A stretch of 9,569 nucleotides of DNA from Legionellaceae bacterium UBA2794. Lineage in GTDB: Bacteria; Pseudomonadota; Gammaproteobacteria; Legionellales; Legionellaceae. The notes under the pieces are model-generated. The model was not told where the DNA came from. It worked only from the letters and a program-made list of their open reading frames with translations, and ran no database searches. Positions 6,194 to 9,569 of this stretch are shown piece by piece (the first letter of the stretch is position 1; the number at the start of each line of letters is the position of its first letter). The stretch covers positions 1 through 9,569 of the forward strand of contig DEHS01000088.1 in the NCBI GenBank assembly GCA_002352055.1. The letters run 5' to 3'. A program made the translations under genes and the position numbers.

Positions 6194-7084
6194 ATGTACT
6201 TCATGATTAATGAAGAAGAGTTAGGTGCTTTATATGGATTACCGCATATCCAGCAACTAGCCTATTTAAGAGGGATTAAGCCTTATATGAATGTGAAGAC
6301 AGGACTTGTTGGGATCGATAGAGGCATTAGCTATCAATCCATTGCCGAACAACTTTATGTAGAGCCGCATCAAGGTATTAAAAGCGTGAGTTATTCACGT
6401 GCGCAAATCAGACGTGCTTTGGCAGGACTTGAACGCGTGGGACTTATTCAATTCCAATCTGAAGAGAAGCAACTTATTTTAAAATGTTGTTTGGTATCAA
6501 GGGATTTTTCTGGCCAAAAAAAAGCCGTCACAAACCCGTCACGTCAAGCCGTCTCAACTTCGACTGAAATAGGCCTTGAAAATACTGAGTTTTCTAAAGC
6601 TAAAGAGGCAAAAGTCGACATAGCCAAACAGGAAAAAGCCGACATACCTCATAATATAAATAATAATTATTTATTTTTATATACGCATTTCAAACAATTT
6701 TGGGTGATTTACCCCAACAAGAAATCTCAGCAAAAAGCATGGGAAGAGTTTCAAAGGCTAAATCCTGATGAAGTATTGGTTTCACAGATGCTGCAAGCCC
6801 TGGAATCTCAAATCAAAAATCAAGAGCAATTACAACTTGCAGGTCATTGGGCACCCCACTGGAAATACCCTGCCAATTGGTTAGCACAACACTGCTGGAA
6901 TGATGATTTAACCCCCGTTACAACTTTGGAGCAAAAAAATGCAAAGCATGCAACAAATTCTAAAAAATCAGCGATCGACTACTTCAGTGAATCTTGTAGC
7001 GATGCACCCTTCGAATTCGAAGACGAACTCATCGAAGACCCAACCCCAAGCAACATCGTCCAGTTCCGAAAAGCAGGAAATTAG
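6194..7084 (+). CDS. lvrA: LvrA: winged-helix, phage replication-organiser-like protein
   Basis: A 296-residue protein that I place as LvrA of Legionella islands by its position between prpA and lvrB/lvrC. The N-terminal half (1-100) looks like a winged helix: ISYQSIAEQLYV, then SYSRAQIRRALAGLERVGLI as the recognition-helix region and QFQSEEKQLILKC as the wing. A low-complexity linker (about 105-160) is rich in K, A, S and N. The C-terminal domain (about 164-238; FKQFWVIYPNKKSQQKAWEEF, then HWAPHWKYPANWLAQHCWNDD) resembles the C-terminal domain of phage replication proteins, which have 'YP-K-K...A...W' followed by 'P..WL....W'. This architecture recalls lambda O. The tail (239-296) overlaps lvrB. 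A good Shine-Dalgarno sequence (GAGGAAG) supports the ATG at 6194; Met4 is an alternative. LvrA is usually described only as a vir-region regulator, so the replication role is my inference. Confidence 0.85.
   Translation: MYFMINEEELGALYGLPHIQQLAYLRGIKPYMNVKTGLVGIDRGISYQSIAEQLYVEPHQGIKSVSYSRAQIRRALAGLERVGLIQFQSEEKQLILKCCLVSRDFSGQKKAVTNPSRQAVSTSTEIGLENTEFSKAKEAKVDIAKQEKADIPHNINNNYLFLYTHFKQFWVIYPNKKSQQKAWEEFQRLNPDEVLVSQMLQALESQIKNQEQLQLAGHWAPHWKYPANWLAQHCWNDDLTPVTTLEQKNAKHATNSKKSAIDYFSESCSDAPFEFEDELIEDPTPSNIVQFRKAGN
6521..6646 (+). repeat. Five short iteron-like direct repeats inside lvrA
   Basis: AAAGCCGTCACA (6521-6532), AAACCCGTCACG (6532-6543), CAAGCCGTCTCA (6545-6556), AAAGTCGACATA (6611-6622) and AAAGCCGACATA (6635-6646) share a core (A/C)AAGCCGWC. 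The first three are spaced 11 and 13 bp apart, the last two 24 bp. Four copies are in the same codon phase (giving KAVT, QAVS, KVDI, KADI), so protein-level repetition is an alternative. The copy at 6532 is out of phase, which favours a DNA-level repeat. They lie in the linker-coding part of lvrA. Confidence 0.5.
6651..6683. other. 33-bp pure A/T tract, possible duplex-unwinding element
   Basis: Every base from 6651 to 6683 is A or T. Within it TAAATAAT and ATTATTTA (6657-6664 and 6666-6673) form a perfect dyad with one central base. It starts 5 bp after the last of the iteron-like repeats. In lambda the O-binding iterons inside gene O are followed by an AT-rich unwinding region; the arrangement here is the same. 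It encodes NINNNYLFLY, a plausible flexible linker edge, so codon bias alone might also explain it. Confidence 0.45.
6928..6931 (+). promoter_or_regulatory. lvrB Shine-Dalgarno inside lvrA
   Basis: GGAG lies 7 nt before the ATG at 6939, within the lvrA coding sequence. This good site argues that lvrB really begins at 6939, giving a 146-nt overlap with lvrA, rather than at the ATG at 7002, which lacks a comparable site. Confidence 0.55.
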
Positions 7085-7421
7085 GGACGCGCGTATAGAC
7101 ACTTTGTTTATTCGTCTAGGCGCAATTTATGGGCATATTTGGGTAAGCTTATATCAAACTGAAAAATTATTAGCTTTTGCTAAAAAAGAATGGTCTGAGG
7201 GTCTTCAGGCATTTGATAACGCTACAGTTAAGGAAGTGTTACTTAAATGTCGTGAAAAAAGTGCATATCCACCGACTTTGCCTCAGTTCATTGAGTATTG
7301 CAAAGAGGTAAAAAAGCGAAAAGACAGCTATGCATCCGTAGTTAGAGCAACAGGGTGTACCAACCACTCTGAAATAGCAAAAAAGCATATTAAATCAATG
7401 CTTGAAAAATTAAGACAGTAA
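6939..7421 (+). CDS. lvrB: LvrB: phage lambda P-like protein (putative helicase loader)
   Basis: A 160-residue protein placed as LvrB by its position between lvrA and lvrC. Residues 1-48 are encoded in the overlap with lvrA and are low-complexity, rich in S, T, Q and N. The conserved part starts as lvrA ends: IDTLFIRLGAIYGHIW (53-68), LLAFAKKEWSEGL (77-89), VKEVLLKCREKSAYPPTLPQ (97-116) and FIEYCKEV (117-124). By eye this lines up with the middle of lambda replication protein P (from memory: IRRQWVLAF, then RQNRPFLPSPGQFVAWCREE), which binds and delivers the DnaB helicase. The C-terminal ~35 residues are basic and helical. No transmembrane segment or nuclease motif is present. A helicase-loader role with LvrA as initiator is inference; the published label is only vir-region protein. 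Confidence 0.82.
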   Translation: MQSMQQILKNQRSTTSVNLVAMHPSNSKTNSSKTQPQATSSSSEKQEIRDARIDTLFIRLGAIYGHIWVSLYQTEKLLAFAKKEWSEGLQAFDNATVKEVLLKCREKSAYPPTLPQFIEYCKEVKKRKDSYASVVRATGCTNHSEIAKKHIKSMLEKLRQ

Positions 7422-7441
7422 CGATTTCTAAGGAGAACAAA

Positions 7442-7681
7442 ATGTTGATTTTAAGTAGGCGGGTAGGGGAGAGCATTGTCATTAATGGGGAGATATTTTG
7501 TACTGTGCTTGGATTTAAAGGAAACCAAGTTTCCTTGGGATTTGATGCACCTCCAAATGTGTCCATTCATCGTCAAGAAATTTTCAAAAAAATTCAAGAG
7601 GAGGAATTAGAAAAGCTACAGAAAAAATGGTTTAAGCGTCCGGTATTTCCTGGAATGAGTTTTACCAAATCTTGTAAGTGA
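7442..7681 (+). CDS. lvrC: LvrC: CsrA/RsmA-family RNA-binding regulator
   Basis: A 79-residue CsrA paralogue. The first 52 residues follow E. coli CsrA almost position for position: MLILSRRVGESI, VLGFKGNQVSLG, APPNVSIHRQEI. The key RNA-contact residues Leu4, Arg6, Arg7 and Arg44 are kept (Val42 is Ile). Residues 53-79 form an extended tail, EELEKLQKKWFKRP followed by a Cys/Lys end, replacing the short disordered tail of core CsrA. A perfect Shine-Dalgarno, AAGGAG, is 7 nt upstream. The protein should dimerise and bind GGA-containing mRNA leaders to block translation or change stability. In Legionella islands such paralogues are tied to control of element excision and conjugation. It lies 20 bp after lvrB and 9 bp before the pilin gene, in one transcription unit. 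Confidence 0.95.
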   Translation: MLILSRRVGESIVINGEIFCTVLGFKGNQVSLGFDAPPNVSIHRQEIFKKIQEEELEKLQKKWFKRPVFPGMSFTKSCK

Positions 7682-7690
7682 GGGGGTATT

Positions 7691-7990
7691 GTGAATTTAG
7701 AAATAATAAAAAATAAAGCATGCATTGTGATTCAGGCATTACCAATAAAAACGCTTCTTTTTATCAGCATTTTTATTATTGCCAGATTTTGTTTTGCACA
7801 GGATGCGTTAGCTGATGCAGAACCTATTGTGAAAGATACGTATAACGGTTCTTTGAAAACCTATATGTACATTGGCGAAGCAGTGGCTGCTTTAATGACG
7901 CTTATTTTTACCCGCAATATTAAGCATCTTGGGTTTGTTGCGGGAGTTGCCATTTTCTTTAACGTTGTTGCGATGCTTGCGGGAGTCTAA
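7691..7990 (+). CDS. traA: F-type conjugative pilin TraA (propilin)
   Basis: This 99-residue protein starts with GTG, supported by AGGGGG 5 nt upstream. It has a basic N-terminus, a hydrophobic leader (about 18-31) and a likely signal peptidase site after Ala36 (CFA) or Ala41 (ALA), leaving a mature subunit of about 58-63 residues. The mature part lines up by eye with F pilin: IVKDTYNGSLKTYMYIGEAV corresponds to TVKATFGKDSSVVKWVVLAEV. RNIKHLGFVAGVAIFFNVVAML corresponds to the second hydrophobic segment after the short basic loop. Both pilin membrane helices are present (about 58-74 and 80-98). F pilin is about 70 residues, so this one is slightly short. The stop overlaps the traL start by one base. 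It would be stored in the inner membrane and assembled into the conjugative pilus. An F-type TraQ chaperone is not seen here. Confidence 0.85.
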   Translation: MNLEIIKNKACIVIQALPIKTLLFISIFIIARFCFAQDALADAEPIVKDTYNGSLKTYMYIGEAVAALMTLIFTRNIKHLGFVAGVAIFFNVVAMLAGV

Positions 7991-8283
7991 TGGAAAATCC
8001 ACAAAAATACAAAACCCCTCAGTACATTGATGAACCCTATCGTCTGATTTTATTTACCTTAGATGAAGTGTTTGTAGCGGTACTTACTGTGTATTTGATT
8101 GGTTTTGTATGTGGATTTGTATTGATGTCTTTAGTGGTAACGGCTCTTCTTATTTTTTTGATGAAACGTATCAAAGGTAATGAAGGACCTTCTTTTTATG
8201 TGCATTTGTTTTATTGGTTTTTTTCAATTTCGCCAAAATTACGTGCTACACCGCCTTCGTGGATTAGAGAATTTCTAGGATGA
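7990..8283 (+). CDS. traL: Type IV secretion protein TraL (F-type, VirB3-like)
   Basis: This 97-residue protein begins in TAATG overlap with the end of traA, showing translational coupling. The order matches F TraL: a short polar N-terminus with a Y-x-x-P segment (KYKTPQYIDEP), a leading LDE motif (24-26), a hydrophobic hairpin (about 28-58), then KRIKGNEGPSFYVHLFYWFF and a short polar tail (WIREFLG). F TraL has LDEL in the same place and a matching 'KKLKKGRGSSWLRDLIYWY' segment. TraL/VirB3 proteins sit in the inner membrane and act with the VirB4-type ATPase (TraC) in pilus assembly. Its gap to traE is 3 nt. Confidence 0.88.
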   Translation: MENPQKYKTPQYIDEPYRLILFTLDEVFVAVLTVYLIGFVCGFVLMSLVVTALLIFLMKRIKGNEGPSFYVHLFYWFFSISPKLRATPPSWIREFLG

Positions 8284-8286
8284 TGT

Positions 8287-8856
8287 ATGAAATTAAAGCA
8301 TAAGCAATCTGAGTTAATGCAGGAGAAAAAGAACAAGCTCCTGTTTTTAGGAACCAGTAGTCTGTTGTTGCTCCTGGTCTTAATCCAGGGAATTAGCATC
8401 GTCTTTTTAATTTCCTATGCGCACAGTAAGCATGAAGTGCATTTTGTTCCCCCCCAAATTACCCAGGAATTTAGTTTATCCAATATAGGCGTTTCAGAAG
8501 GTTATTTGCACGACATGAGCTCTTTTTTAATGCAACTGCGCTTCAATGTCACCCCAACTTCTGCCTCATATCAGTTTAAAACCCTTTTTGGTTATGTGGC
8601 TTCTTCTCTATATGGAGATATTCGTGCACAACTAGTCAAAGAGGTAGATCTCATTCAAAGAGAACATTTATCCACGGTGTTTTATCCAATGGATATTGAT
8701 GTGGACAGCAAAAATTTAATGGTCAAAGTCTCAGGCCAAATGAAACGCTCAGTCGGTGCAGAGCTTATGTCTGAGGTGAAAGAGACATATCTGATGCGTT
8801 TTGCATACGAACAAGGATTTTTAAAAATAACCCATCTAGAAAAGGTGTCAGGATGA
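8287..8856 (+). CDS. traE: Type IV secretion protein TraE (F-type, VirB5/VirB8-class inner membrane protein)
   Basis: A 189-residue protein with a basic N-terminus, one strong membrane helix (about 18-44, rich in L/I/F) and a periplasmic domain. Conserved TraE features are visible: HFVPPQITQEFSLSN (52-66), VSEGYLHDMSSFLMQLRFNV (69-88) followed by TPTSASYQF, and STVFYPMDIDVD (about 129-140). TraE proteins resemble VirB8-like bitopic scaffold proteins of the inner membrane. The ATG follows the traL stop by 3 nt and the end overlaps traK by ATGA. Length is that of F TraE (188 residues, from memory). The call is firm from position and motif order. Confidence 0.88.
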   Translation: MKLKHKQSELMQEKKNKLLFLGTSSLLLLLVLIQGISIVFLISYAHSKHEVHFVPPQITQEFSLSNIGVSEGYLHDMSSFLMQLRFNVTPTSASYQFKTLFGYVASSLYGDIRAQLVKEVDLIQREHLSTVFYPMDIDVDSKNLMVKVSGQMKRSVGAELMSEVKETYLMRFAYEQGFLKITHLEKVSG

Positions 8857-9569
8857 AAAAAATAATCCCCATTGTGTTGAGTCTGACAATGAGTACAGGT
8901 TTTGCAGCACAAATTAAAACGGTGAAGAATTATGATGAGGTAGCTATTGAGGCTTCTATTACCGAGCCCAATACGCTTTTGTTGCATGAAGATCGTATCG
9001 CGCAAATGAAAGCACCAGCCAATACCTTAATCGATATTTGTAATGGCAAGCCTAATTGTAAGCTCATTGATGAAACTACAGGGTCGCTGACTTTTATGCC
9101 ATCTCCCTTGTTTCATACCCGCGCGTTTACATTGAATCTGACTACTGAAAAAGGAAATTTTTATAATGTGCGGATAACCCCCAAACCAATTTCCTCACAA
9201 ACTATTTTATTTAAATTGTTGCAAAAACCAAATATTCAGAAGAAGGCACCACAACCCTCTTCATATGAAGAAGAGCTACTCAACTTTTTTCGCCATCTAA
9301 TTCATGGCTCTATTCCTGAAGGTTTTTCTCAAAGCATCCCTAAAAAGATTCAATTGATTAAAGGACGATGGACCCAATTGCAGTTGCTTTCTTCAGTGTC
9401 CAATCAGGAAGTTAAAGGAGAGGTATTTGAATTAATCAATATGACCCAACGACCCATTGATATTAAAGAATCCTGGTTCAATTGGGCCGGCACAAAGGCC
9501 ATTGTGGTCAGCTCGCATCATTTATTACCTCATCAATCAACGCGTATTTATAGGATTAGTACTCATGTC
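8853..9569 (+). CDS. traK: Type IV secretion protein TraK (F-type, VirB9-like), cut by window end
   Basis: The frame opens at ATG 8853, overlapping the traE stop by 4 nt (ATGA), and stays open for 239 codons to the last base. The N-terminus MKKIIPIVLSLTMSTGFAAQ is a Sec signal peptide, with likely cleavage after Ala18. After it come a beta-rich domain and a C-terminal domain with VKGEVFELINMTQRPIDIKE and WFNWAGTKAIVVSSHHLLP (about 192-230). This pattern recalls F TraK, where 'Y.L.N.......L.E..F' precedes 'P......L..G....vyiv'. TraK is the outer-membrane-associated VirB9-like ring component working with TraB and TraV. F TraK is about 240 residues, so the end should be close to the window border. 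Two cysteines (63 and 69) might form a disulphide. The gene is a partial call only because the stop is not seen. Confidence 0.85.
   Translation, partial: MKKIIPIVLSLTMSTGFAAQIKTVKNYDEVAIEASITEPNTLLLHEDRIAQMKAPANTLIDICNGKPNCKLIDETTGSLTFMPSPLFHTRAFTLNLTTEKGNFYNVRITPKPISSQTILFKLLQKPNIQKKAPQPSSYEEELLNFFRHLIHGSIPEGFSQSIPKKIQLIKGRWTQLQLLSSVSNQEVKGEVFELINMTQRPIDIKESWFNWAGTKAIVVSSHHLLPHQSTRIYRISTHV

Noticed and set aside
8682..9005. A 107-codon minus-strand frame opposite traE/traK
   Set aside because: It lies wholly opposite two well-supported tra genes, has no ribosome site or known motif, and is best explained as a shadow frame.
1..9569. tRNA/rRNA genes, CRISPR arrays, insertion sequence ends or a tyrosine-integrase att site
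   Set aside because: None could be recognised by eye; the element's integrase and attachment site probably lie outside the window.

Overview
The window is AT-rich, tightly packed gammaproteobacterial DNA that looks like part of a Legionella genomic island or integrative conjugative element. I recognise the Legionella-type regulatory module prpA-lvrA-lvrB-lvrC directly upstream of an F-type conjugation operon beginning traA-traL-traE-traK. The assignment rests on recalled family features and gene order; no database search was possible.

Layout. (1) Positions 2-256 hold the 3' end of a DJ-1/PfpI-like gene that starts outside the window. (2) Positions 426-5217 are an accessory cargo block: a serine recombinase, a spermidine/diamine acetyltransferase-like GNAT, a convergent two-gene unit (RimL-like GNAT and an aminoglycoside-phosphotransferase-family kinase, minus strand), an unrecognised protein with a possible Cys/His/Asp triad, an S66 (LD-carboxypeptidase/MccF) peptidase and another GNAT. 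The flavour is modification or hydrolysis of small molecules, possibly antibiotics or peptide-nucleotides. (3) Positions 5218-5357 are a convergent intergenic region with a long hairpin. (4) Positions 5358-7681 hold a phage-like control and replication module: a CI/LexA-type repressor (PrpA, minus strand), a divergent intergenic region with repeated operator-like sequences, then lvrA, lvrB and lvrC (a CsrA paralogue) on the plus strand. (5) Positions 7691-9569 hold the start of an F-type type IV secretion operon: pilin TraA, TraL, TraE and TraK (cut by the window end), with start-stop overlaps or 3-nt gaps.

Main new reading. The prpA/lvrAB block has the layout of a lambdoid early region. A self-cleavable repressor is divergent from a winged-helix protein with a replication-protein-like C-terminal domain (LvrA, O-like). 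This is followed by a small protein whose core lines up by eye with lambda P (LvrB, P-like helicase loader). The linker-coding part of lvrA contains five short direct repeats followed by a 33-bp pure A/T tract. That resembles lambda ori, which lies inside gene O. I infer that the element may carry its own replication-initiation system, with repression by PrpA and post-transcriptional control by LvrC coupling replication to conjugation. This is a hypothesis.
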